A DNA stretch of 7,819 nt. It comes from Alphaproteobacteria bacterium. Lineage in GTDB: Bacteria; Pseudomonadota; Alphaproteobacteria; Caulobacterales; Caulobacteraceae. Below, one piece after another: positions 1-6,069 of this stretch. The stretch covers positions 1 through 7,819 of the forward strand of contig JAHINZ010000367.1 of the NCBI GenBank assembly GCA_018895795.1, read 5' to 3'. A program made the position numbers and the translations under genes. Within the stretch, counting starts at the first letter, position 1, and the number at the start of each line of letters is the position of its first letter. Below the pieces are notes generated by a model. It saw only the letters and a list, made by a program, of their open reading frames with translations, searched no databases and was not told where the DNA came from.

Positions 1-196
1 CAAGGGTCTGGGCGAGATGAACCCCGACCAGCTGTGGGAAACCACCCTCGATGTCGAGGCGCGCACCCTGCTGCAGGTCAAGGTGCACCACGCCGACGAC
101 GCCGATGACATGTTCAGCCGCCTGATGGGCGATCTGGTCGAACCGCGTCGCGAATTCATCCAGGCCAACGCCCTGGACGCCGAGGTCGACGTCTAG
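1..196 (+). CDS. gyrB: DNA gyrase subunit B, C-terminal end (partial)
   Basis: Only the last 64 codons are present; the frame begins at base 2 and stops with TAG at 194-196. The peptide opens KGLGEMNPDQLWETTLD and continues through LLQVKV, then FSRLMGDLVEPRREFIQANAL. This is the conserved C-terminal TOPRIM/GyrB tail that contacts GyrA. In GyrB the KGLGEM...LWETTMDP segment follows the metal-binding TOPRIM acidic residues, which lie outside the window. The enzyme is the ATPase subunit of the type II topoisomerase that introduces negative supercoils into DNA. The family normally ends a few residues after the REFIQ-NAL motif, and so does this one, so the 3' end looks complete. ParE has a similar tail, but the EPRREFIQ-NAL ending is typical of GyrB. 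Confidence 0.95.
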   Translation, partial: KGLGEMNPDQLWETTLDVEARTLLQVKVHHADDADDMFSRLMGDLVEPRREFIQANALDAEVDV

Positions 197-380
197 GGCA
201 AGTTCTTGATTTGCTTGAATTTTAGGCGATTTCAGCCTGGAATATAGGCAATGCCGGGTGTGGGCGGCGCGGATTGACCGAAAGCGTTGATCTTGCCTCG
301 AAATGACGCGCGGCGCCCGTGACGGCGGCGAGATCTTGCGCGACGCTCACGTGATTCGGTACGGATTTGCGTGGGGACTT

Positions 381-1469
381 GTGAAGGTGGAACAAGAGGC
401 CAGTCTCCGTCCAGAACGTATTCTGGACCTCTCCGAACGCTTGAGCACGGTCGCGGGCGAGAAGATCGGCGAGATCGCCAGGGTCAATCGCGCGGCCAAG
501 ATGCTGTCGATCAACGCCCTGATCGTGGCCGCTCGCGCCGGCGAGGCCGGCAAGGGCTTCGCCATCGTCGCCGAGGAATTCAAGAAGATCTCCACCGAGA
601 TCGACGTGGTCGCGGCCGCGCTCGAGAGCCAGGTGCGCGCCGACCTTGACGAACTGACCGCCATCGGCGGGGCGATCCTGGGCCACATGCGCGGCCAGCG
701 CCTGGCCGATCTGGCCCTCAACGCCATCGAGATCGTCGACCGCAATCTCTATGAACGCACCTGCGACGTCCGCTGGTGGGCCACCGATTCGGCCATTGTC
801 GCCTGCGTCGCCGACCTTTCACCACAGACGGCGCGACACGCCAGTGAGCGGATGGGGGTGATTCTCGACGCCTATACCGTCTATCTCGACCTGTGGATCT
901 GCGACGCCCAGGGCCGCGTGATCGCCACCGGCCGGCCGGACCTCTATCCGGCCGCGCGCAACGCCTCGGCCGCCGAGACGCCCTGGTTTCGGGAAGCGAT
1001 GAGGACCGCGACCGGCGACGACTTCATCGCCTGCGACATCGAACGCGTCAGGGCGTTGAACGACGCGCCGGTCGCGACCTACGCCACCGCCATCCGCGAA
1101 GGCGGTCAGAGCAAGGGGCGCGTCCTGGGCGTGATGGGCGTTCATTTCGACTGGCGGCCGCAGGCCCAGGCCGTGGTCGACGGGGTGCGCCTGACCTCGG
1201 AGGAACGGTCGCGCTCGCGGGTCATGCTTCTGGATCGCAAGGGCCGCGTCCTGGCCGCCTCGGATGGTCGCGGCGTCCTGACCGAGACCTTCCCGCTCAA
1301 CACCGCCGAGGGGGCGATGGGCAGCTATGCCGACGGCGACCTGACCGTCGGCTACGCCCTGACCCCGGGCTACGAGACCTATAAGGGCCTGGGCTGGTAC
1401 GGCTGTCTGACCCAGACCCGCGAGGTCGCCGCCGCGCCCGAGTCCCTCGCCCGATGGGCGGCGGCCTGA
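381..1469 (+). CDS. Soluble chemoreceptor-like protein: N-terminal MCP signalling tip plus Cache sensor domain
   Basis: Residues 30-70 carry the receptor hairpin-tip signature (INALIVAARAGEAGKGFAIV, then AEEFKKIS), the part of methyl-accepting chemotaxis proteins that binds CheA and CheW. Residues about 118-345 read as a Cache/PAS-like sensor: an RTCDVRWWATDS helix, LDLWICDAQGRVIATG, an ETPWFREA segment, and a second strand set around RVMLLDRKGRVLAASDG. There is no signal peptide and no membrane helix, so it should be cytoplasmic. The order is the reverse of a standard receptor, which has the sensor first and the tip last. I chose GTG at 381 (362 residues) because GGGGA lies just upstream and bases 346-380 have poor third-position GC. 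An in-frame ATG at 303 and GTG at 351 lack a ribosome site; the longer form would have 388 residues. The gene stands alone between gyrB and the convergent nhaA. Its ligand is unknown. The tip call is secure; the Cache call rests on motif memory. Confidence 0.85.
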   Translation: MKVEQEASLRPERILDLSERLSTVAGEKIGEIARVNRAAKMLSINALIVAARAGEAGKGFAIVAEEFKKISTEIDVVAAALESQVRADLDELTAIGGAILGHMRGQRLADLALNAIEIVDRNLYERTCDVRWWATDSAIVACVADLSPQTARHASERMGVILDAYTVYLDLWICDAQGRVIATGRPDLYPAARNASAAETPWFREAMRTATGDDFIACDIERVRALNDAPVATYATAIREGGQSKGRVLGVMGVHFDWRPQAQAVVDGVRLTSEERSRSRVMLLDRKGRVLAASDGRGVLTETFPLNTAEGAMGSYADGDLTVGYALTPGYETYKGLGWYGCLTQTREVAAAPESLARWAAA

Positions 1470-1488
1470 CGGGCGCGCTGACCTTGGC

Positions 1489-1507
1489 CTAAACGGGGTT
1501 CCCTTAG
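1489..1507. terminator. Weak hairpin between two convergent genes
   Basis: The 43-base space between the two convergent stop codons holds an imperfect inverted repeat: CTAA and TTAG enclose GGG and CCC around a GTT loop, with a two-base bulge on the left arm. There is no run of T on either side. It could act as a poor bidirectional terminator, but it is short and may mean nothing. I see no better terminator here. Confidence 0.2.
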
Positions 1508-1512
1508 CCGGT

Positions 1513-2718
1513 CTACCGCGTCGCGGTTTGAGGCGCGGTTCTGAGCAGCAGGTAGCCGGCCAGGGCTGACGCCACCGAGCCGCCGAGCACGCCGATCTTG
1601 ATCTTGTCGAGCAATAGCGGGTCGGCGAAGGCCAGGTTGCCGATGAACAGGCTCATGGTGAAACCGATGCCGCACAGCAGCGCCACGCCGTAAAGCTGGC
1701 GCACGGAGGCGTCGCGGGGCATGTCGGCGAAGCCCAGCTTGATTACCGCCATGGCGGCCAGGAACACCCCCGCCTGCTTGCCCAGGAACAGTCCCAGAGC
1801 CACGCCGAGCGGGGCCGGGGACAGCACGGTCGCCAGGGTCACGCCCGCGAAACCGACCCCGGCATTGGCCAGGCCGAACAGCGGCACGATGCCGAAGGCG
1901 ACCGGCTTATGCAGCGCGTGCTCCAGCCGGTGCAGCGGCGAATGGGGATCATCGGGGGTTCCGCGCGAAGGGTTCAGCGGTATGGTCATGGCCAGGATGA
2001 CGCCGGCCAGGGTCGCGTGAACGCCCGACTTCAGGACGCACAGCCAGAGAACCGCGCCGAGCAGCAGATACAGCCACAGCCACGTCACCCTGAGGCGGTT
2101 GAGGGCGATCAGCAAGACGGTGACCCCGCCCGCCAGGGCCAGGGCCAGGACGTTGAGTTGGGCGGTATAGAAGATGGCGATGATCAGGATCGCGACCAGA
2201 TCATCCAGGATGGCGATGGCGGTCAGGAAGATCTTCAGCGAGGCCGGCGCCCGCGACCCCAGCAGGGACAGAACGCCGAGCGCGAAGGCGATGTCGGTCG
2301 CCGCCGGAATGGCCCAGCCGCGAAGGTGTTCGGGCGCGGCCAGGACGACCGCGCAGTAGATCAGGGCGGGAACGATCACGCCGCCCAAGGCCGCGACCCC
2401 TGGCAGGATCAACCGGGAGGGCTTGGAAAGCTGCCCGTCCAGAACCTCGCGCTTGATCTCCAGGCCCACCAGCAGGAAGAACCCGGCCATCAGGCCGTCG
2501 TTGATCCAGTGGGCCAAGCTCTCGCGCAGCTCCAGGCCCGCGATCGCGCCGCCAAGCTCGATGTGCAGAATGGCGTGATAGGCGCCCGCCCAAGGCGAGT
2601 TGGCCACCACAAGCGCCAGGGCCGCCGCGGCCATCAGGACATAGCCCCCCGCGGCTTCCTGCTGCAGGAAATCACGGAGAGCCGAGTATATCGCGCGGGA
2701 CGCGGACTTCAGTGGCAA
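1513..2718 (-). CDS. nhaA: Na+/H+ antiporter NhaA
   Basis: This inner-membrane antiporter exports Na+ (and Li+) in exchange for protons, giving salt and alkaline-pH tolerance. The family signatures are all present, numbered from the chosen start: LAHWINDGLMAGFFLLVGLE, then GWAIPAATDIAFALGVLSL with Asp142 (E. coli Asp133), AILDDLVAILIIAIFY with the ion-binding pair Asp172-Asp173 (Asp163/164), LKSGVHATLAGV, and GLFLGKQAG with Lys314 (Lys300). About twelve hydrophobic segments fit the fold. The stop is the complement of CTA at 1513-1515. I chose TTG at 2716-2718 (401 residues) because AAAGAG precedes it at good spacing and E. coli NhaA has 388 residues. No ATG or GTG lies in frame upstream. A TTG at 2820 would add 34 residues rich in codons that are rare here (AGA, CGA, TCA). 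The gene is transcribed alone, away from the che operon, and its leader may carry an RNA switch. Confidence 0.95.
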   Translation of the reverse strand: MPLKSASRAIYSALRDFLQQEAAGGYVLMAAAALALVVANSPWAGAYHAILHIELGGAIAGLELRESLAHWINDGLMAGFFLLVGLEIKREVLDGQLSKPSRLILPGVAALGGVIVPALIYCAVVLAAPEHLRGWAIPAATDIAFALGVLSLLGSRAPASLKIFLTAIAILDDLVAILIIAIFYTAQLNVLALALAGGVTVLLIALNRLRVTWLWLYLLLGAVLWLCVLKSGVHATLAGVILAMTIPLNPSRGTPDDPHSPLHRLEHALHKPVAFGIVPLFGLANAGVGFAGVTLATVLSPAPLGVALGLFLGKQAGVFLAAMAVIKLGFADMPRDASVRQLYGVALLCGIGFTMSLFIGNLAFADPLLLDKIKIGVLGGSVASALAGYLLLRTAPQTATR

Positions 2719-2901
2719 GGCGGCTCTTTCGAGGTCTGGGGCGATTTGGATTCGGGTCGGGATGCGGTGGTGGGGATCAACGATCCCTGACGCGATGAGC
2801 GCCGAGATCGATCTCGCCAACCCAAAACGGCTCCGTCGCCGCCACCCTAACGATTCAGGCGCCCCGGGGCCACCCCGGAAGGGCGGCGCGCTTCCCGCCT
2901 T
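2719..2901 (-). promoter_or_regulatory. Structured 5' leader of nhaA, possible nhaA-II type riboswitch
   Basis: Read on the nhaA strand, this stretch can fold into successive hairpins. The first, at 2879-2901, pairs AAGGCGG with CCGCC-c-TT. The second, at 2864-2878, has a perfect six-pair stem CCGGGG/CCCCGG around a TGG loop, extendable by two G-U pairs. The third, at 2773-2787, pairs GGGATC with GATCCC around GTT. Third-position codon bias is poor across 2719-2820, so I read it as untranslated. In Caulobacterales the nhaA-II RNA motif is known upstream of nhaA, and nhaA motifs have been linked to lithium sensing. I do not remember its consensus well enough to match it base by base, so the assignment rests on gene context and visible folding only. 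Two GANTC sites (2749-2753, 2852-2856) also lie here. Confidence 0.35.
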
Positions 2902-3284
2902 GGCCTTCAGCCTTGATCGCTCATGCCGCGACGGCTCCGGCGGCGGGTCCAGACCAGCCGCTTCCGCGAAACTGTTGTGATCGTCTGGGGTCTGGTCGCC
3001 GCTGTCCGCCTATGGAGCCTAGACAACCCTGGGACGGCCCGGTTCGCTGCGCACTGGCCAGGCGGGGCGCCGGGCCGGCGATCCGCCCCGTCCGTGCGCC
3101 TGGCATAGCCCGCTTTGGCGACGAGGGCGGCGCCCTGCCGTCAGCGGCGGCGGCGGCCTCGATAGTGCGGCCGAGCTTGGGCGCTCGGCGTAAATGGCGT
3201 CGGAACCACCATCGCGGGGAGCGATCGGAGGTTCCGCGCCGCGCATCGACGCGTCCGGAGCGCGCCACGGAAATTGTGACATAG
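2902..3284. other. Intergenic stretch without a credible gene, rich in inverted repeats
   Basis: Short open frames exist on both strands, but their translations are Arg/Ala/Pro/Gly-rich with no domain, and none has a ribosome site with matching codon bias. The stretch holds several GC-rich inverted repeats: 2949-2955 with 2989-2995 (CCAGACC/GGTCTGG, 33 bases apart), 3068-3080 (CGCCGG-G-CCGGCG), 3063-3069 with 3084-3090 (CGGGGCG/CGCCCCG), and the hairpin at 3201-3236 listed separately. It could hold a small RNA, the promoter of nhaA or structured spacer. I find no tRNA, SRP RNA, RNase P RNA or tmRNA signature. Confidence 0.4.
3201..3236. repeat. Long imperfect inverted repeat (hairpin)
   Basis: The left arm 3201-3215 (CGGAACCACCATCGC) pairs with the right arm 3221-3236 (GCGATCGGAGGTTCCG) around the loop GGGGA. 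Fourteen base pairs form, with one A-A mismatch (3208/3229) and one bulged C (3226). No T-run follows on either strand, so a classic terminator is unlikely. It could be part of a small RNA, a protein-binding site, or one copy of a dispersed palindromic element. Confidence 0.6.
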
Positions 3285-3393
3285 TGTCGCTCCCCCAGAG
3301 GTTGTCTTCTTTACCCGAAGTTAATCGGGCGGCCCGAAAGTCAATACAATGACCAATGTGGCATAACGCTGATATTTATCGGTGCGGGGCTCG
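3285..3393 (+). promoter_or_regulatory. Probable promoter region of the chemotaxis operon
   Basis: This stretch is clearly AT-richer than its surroundings and lies directly before the first operon gene. It holds a perfect 13-base palindrome, TCGGGC-G-GCCCGA, at 3325-3337. CCCGAA occurs twice, at 3314-3319 and 3333-3338, 19 bases apart, and CCCGA/TCGGG also forms an inverted pair at 3314-3329. GCTGATATTTATC at 3368-3380 resembles a -10 region, but I see no convincing -35 partner, so I do not assign a transcription start. The symmetric elements could be an operator. No TTAA-N7-TTAA CtrA box is visible. Confidence 0.4.
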
Positions 3394-3720
3394 ATGTTAT
3401 CGTTAAGCGACGATCATCTTCCGGTCTATTTTTCGGACGATGTCACAATCTTAAATATTGATAAAGCTTACCTGGAGCTTAGCGCGGCTTTTCTGCAGGA
3501 AAAGCCCGTCATTTTGGACATCAGCGGCGTCACTGAAACCGATCTGACCTTCGTCCAGATGATCGAATCCGCGCGTCGTCAGGCCGCGGCTTCTGGACGT
3601 GATCTCGTGTTGAGCCGCCCCGCCGAGGGCGCGGTGCTTGAGGTGCTGCGTCGCGGCGGCTTCCTCGATGACGACGTTTGCAACCGCGCCGAGTTCTGGC
3701 TGCAAGAGGGCTTCCAATGA
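3394..3720 (+). CDS. STAS-domain protein of the chemotaxis operon
   Basis: The protein has 108 residues, about one STAS domain (the SpoIIAA/anti-sigma-antagonist fold). Residues 17-22 (VTILNI) and 39-46 (VILDISGV) give the paired strands, followed by a helix and PAEGAVLEVLRRGGF at about 80-94, the conserved C-terminal helix. STAS proteins usually switch partners according to phosphorylation of a Ser or Thr in D-S-S-G-L. Here the segment reads D50-L51-T52-F53-V54, so Thr52 sits at the acceptor position and the Gly is lost. I chose ATG 3394, with GGGG just upstream, over GTG 3382, which lacks a ribosome site. The stop overlaps the cheY start (ATGA), implying translational coupling. The first 20 codons contain three TTA codons, unlike the rest of the window. 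STAS proteins occur in some accessory chemotaxis operons, but their job there is poorly known to me. Confidence 0.85.
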   Translation: MLSLSDDHLPVYFSDDVTILNIDKAYLELSAAFLQEKPVILDISGVTETDLTFVQMIESARRQAAASGRDLVLSRPAEGAVLEVLRRGGFLDDDVCNRAEFWLQEGFQ

Positions 3721-4082
3721 CCGCCATCCTCACCGTGGACGATTCCGCCAGCATCCGGCAGGCGATCAAGATCGCCTTGAGCGGTGAAGGCTATGCCGTC
3801 ACCGAGGCGGTGAACGGCCAGGACGGCTTGGATAAGGGCAGCGCGGGCGGCTACGATCTGATCGTCACCGACCTGAACATGCCGGTCATGGACGGGCTGG
3901 CGATGATCCGCGAGCTGCGCAAGCGGCCCGCCGGCGCCGGCGTGCCGATCCTGTTCCTGACCACCGAATCCGACGCCGAGATCAAGGCCCAGGCCAAGGC
4001 CGCCGGCGCGACCGGCTGGCTGACCAAGCCCTTCGACCCCGAGCAACTGGTTCGGGTGGTCAAGAAGGTCCTGGCCAAATGA
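3717..4082 (+). CDS. cheY: Single-domain chemotaxis response regulator, CheY type
   Basis: The protein has 121 residues and is one receiver domain. The acidic pocket is Asp8-Asp9, the phosphoacceptor is Asp52 in LIVTDLNMPVMDG, the switch Thr is in FLTTES (Thr82/83), and the conserved Lys is Lys104 in LTKPF. The usual aromatic switch residue (Tyr106 in E. coli CheY) is Trp101 here. It receives phosphate from the CheA encoded next; phospho-CheY normally binds the flagellar motor switch, though in accessory systems it may have another target. The start ATG overlaps the STAS stop by four bases, with AAGAGGG about seven bases upstream. A longer reading from base 3678 would run back inside the STAS gene and add non-family residues. 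Several CheY paralogues are usual in such organisms, so the symbol gives the family, not a specific copy. Confidence 0.95.
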   Translation: MTAILTVDDSASIRQAIKIALSGEGYAVTEAVNGQDGLDKGSAGGYDLIVTDLNMPVMDGLAMIRELRKRPAGAGVPILFLTTESDAEIKAQAKAAGATGWLTKPFDPEQLVRVVKKVLAK

Positions 4083-6055
4083 GCGCCCAGGACCCCGTCG
4101 AAATCTTCCGACAGGAAGCCCAGGAGCTTTTCGAGAGCATCGAGCAGGGCTTGCTCGATTTGGCGCACCGTCCGGGCGACCGGGACCTGGTCGATGCGGT
4201 GTTCCGCGGGCTCCACACCCTGAAAGGGTCTGGGGCCATGTTCGGTTTCGACGCCCTGGCCGCCTTTACCCACCATTGTGAAACCGCCTTCGACCGTGTC
4301 CGCCGGGGCGAGGTCGCCGCCACGTCCGCCTTGGTCGGCGCCGTCCTGGCGTGTCAGGACCACATGCGCGCCCTGGCTGAAGGGCGTCCGGCTTCGGAAG
4401 CCGCCGGTGACCTGCTGCTGGCCGAACTGCACCGCGTCGTCCAGAGCGCCGGCCAGGCCGCGTCCCTTGGCGCGGCCCCCGCCGAAGCCACGGCCGCGCC
4501 GCTCCACACCTGGCGCGTGAAGTTCAGCCTCCCCGCCGACGCCCTGATCAACGGCACCCGCCCGTTGCCGCTGCTGGACGAGCTGCGCGAGCTCGGCGAT
4601 TGCCGGGTCACGGTCGTGACGGACAAGGTCCCGGATTTCGACGTTCTGGTCGCCACCGAATGCCATCTGGCCTGGGATGTCACTCTGGTCACGCCGCACG
4701 GCCGCGACGCGATCGAGGACGTCTTCATCTTCGTGATCGACGACATGACCCTGGACATTCAGGAGGTCGCCGAGGCCGAGGCCGCGCCGGCGGCCGCCGA
4801 GGTCGCCCTGGCCGCCGCGCCCCAAGCCGTCGGCGCCAATGACGAGGCTCCCGCCGCCGAAGGCCGCCACGCCAAGGTCTCCGGCGACACCGTCCGCGTG
4901 CCCGCCGAGCGCCTGGATGAAATGATGGATCGGGTCGGCGAGCTGGTCATCGCCCAGTCGCGCCTCAAGCAGCTGGCCGCGTCCAGCAGCGACATCGCCC
5001 TGCGCGCGGTCGCCGAGGAGATCGAGCGACTGGCCGCCGAGATGCGCGACACCATGATGGTCGTGCGCATGGTGCCGATCGCCCAGCTGTTCGGTCGCTT
5101 CCGCCGCCTGATCCACGACCTGGCCCGCGACACCGGCAAGACCATCGAACTGTCGACCGAGGGCGAGACCACCGAACTGGACAAGACGGTGATCGAACGC
5201 CTGGCCGACCCGCTGATCCACCTGATCCGCAACGCCGCCGACCACGGCCTGGAAACGCCCGAGCAACGCCTCGCCGCCGGCAAGCCGCAGACGGGTCATG
5301 TCGTCCTGGCCGCCCGCCAGTCGGGCGCCGAGGTGGTGATCACCATCACCGACGACGGTCGCGGCGTCGATCGCGACCGCGTGCGGGCCAAGGCCGAGGA
5401 AAACGGCCTGATCCAACCGGGCCAGGTGCTGAACGACAACGAGCTGCTGCAATTGATCTTCGCGCCCGGCTTCTCGACCGCGGCGGCGATCACCAACCTG
5501 TCGGGCCGCGGCGTCGGCATGGACGTGGTCAAGCGCACCATCGAAGGCCTTCGCGGCGCGATCGAGCTGACCAGCACCCCGGGCGAGGGCTCGGTGGTCT
5601 CGCTGCGCATCCCGCTGACCCTGGCGATCATCGATGGCCTGCTGGTGCGGGTCGGCGCGGGCCGTTACGTCATTCCGCTGTCCTCGGTCGAGGAGTGCGT
5701 CGAACTGTCGGTCGAGCAGGACATCCGCTCGACGGGCCGCAGCCTGATCACCCTGCGCGACCAGCTGGTGCCGTTCATCCGTCTGCGCCAGATGTTCTCC
5801 ACCGCCCAGGCGCCGGATCCGCACCAGAAGATCGTCGTGGTCCAGGCGGGGCAGGAGCGGGTCGGCCTGGTCGTCGACCAGATCCTCGGCGACCACCAGA
5901 CCGTCATCAAGGCGCTGTCGGGCTTCCACGCCGAGGTCGGCGCCTTCTCGGGCGCGACGATCCTGGGCGACGGCGGCGTCGCCCTGATCCTGGACATCGG
6001 CCATCTCGTGGCCGCCGGCCAACGCCACGACGCGCAACTGCGCGCCGCCAGCTGA
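4079..6055 (+). CDS. cheA: Chemotaxis histidine kinase CheA
   Basis: The protein has 658 residues in the standard CheA order. The HPt (P1) domain spans residues 1-110, with phosphorylated His46 in LHTLKGSG. Residues 143-228 form a P2-like module (WRVKFSLPADALINGTRPL... to DVFIFVIDD) of the kind common in this CheA type, followed by an Ala-rich linker to about 262. The dimerisation P3 helices are at 268-335 (VPAERLDEMMDRVGELVIAQ). The P4 ATP-binding domain at 336-512 has its N box at Asn385 (LIRNAADHGLE), G1 at 425-427 (DDGRG) and G2 at 475-481 (SGRGVGM). The CheW-like P5 regulatory domain is at 515-650. There is no fused receiver. All catalytic residues are present, so it should autophosphorylate under receptor control and phosphorylate CheY. 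The start overlaps the cheY stop (ATGA), with AAGAAGG ten bases upstream. The operon's gene order suggests an accessory rather than the main flagellar system; that is inference. Confidence 0.97.
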   Translation: MSAQDPVEIFRQEAQELFESIEQGLLDLAHRPGDRDLVDAVFRGLHTLKGSGAMFGFDALAAFTHHCETAFDRVRRGEVAATSALVGAVLACQDHMRALAEGRPASEAAGDLLLAELHRVVQSAGQAASLGAAPAEATAAPLHTWRVKFSLPADALINGTRPLPLLDELRELGDCRVTVVTDKVPDFDVLVATECHLAWDVTLVTPHGRDAIEDVFIFVIDDMTLDIQEVAEAEAAPAAAEVALAAAPQAVGANDEAPAAEGRHAKVSGDTVRVPAERLDEMMDRVGELVIAQSRLKQLAASSSDIALRAVAEEIERLAAEMRDTMMVVRMVPIAQLFGRFRRLIHDLARDTGKTIELSTEGETTELDKTVIERLADPLIHLIRNAADHGLETPEQRLAAGKPQTGHVVLAARQSGAEVVITITDDGRGVDRDRVRAKAEENGLIQPGQVLNDNELLQLIFAPGFSTAAAITNLSGRGVGMDVVKRTIEGLRGAIELTSTPGEGSVVSLRIPLTLAIIDGLLVRVGAGRYVIPLSSVEECVELSVEQDIRSTGRSLITLRDQLVPFIRLRQMFSTAQAPDPHQKIVVVQAGQERVGLVVDQILGDHQTVIKALSGFHAEVGAFSGATILGDGGVALILDIGHLVAAGQRHDAQLRAAS

Positions 6056-6069
6056 TGAAGGGCGCGGAG

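Noticed and set aside
197..250. Intrinsic terminator or sigma-70 promoter after gyrB
   Set aside because: The AT-rich stretch offers only four-pair hairpins and TTGAAT/TATAGG-like boxes with wrong spacing (about 20-22 bases or more). It is too weak to annotate.
303..380. Upstream ATG 303 as start of the soluble receptor gene
   Set aside because: There is no ribosome site before it, and bases 346-380 lack the third-position GC bias of the gene. GTG 381 has GGGGA upstream. The longer form is not excluded.
1909..2790. A 293-residue plus-strand open frame opposite nhaA
   Set aside because: It is Gln/Gly/Arg/Asp-rich with no recognisable fold, and it mirrors the clear NhaA membrane protein on the other strand.
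2923..3108. A 61-residue plus-strand frame with a hydrophobic stretch (VVIVWGLVAAVRLW)
   Set aside because: It looks briefly like a small membrane protein, but there is no ribosome site, the flanks are Arg/Pro/Gly-rich, and the stretch overlaps inverted repeats. It would need conservation in relatives to be revived.
2921..3268. A 115-residue minus-strand frame in the gap
   Set aside because: The composition is that of random GC-rich sequence (Arg, Ala, Pro, Gly, Ser), with no domain and no ribosome site.
2862..3280. tRNA, SRP RNA, RNase P RNA or permuted tmRNA in the gap
   Set aside because: I looked for a T-loop motif, the GGAAGGAAGCAG-like SRP tip, the RNase P core and a tmRNA tag-coding stretch on both strands, and saw none.
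3851..6037. A 728-residue open frame antisense to cheY and cheA
   Set aside because: The translation is low-complexity (Asp, Gly, Gln, Ala, Arg, His) with no domain. It is the complement of strongly coding GC-rich sequence whose plus-strand proteins are certain.
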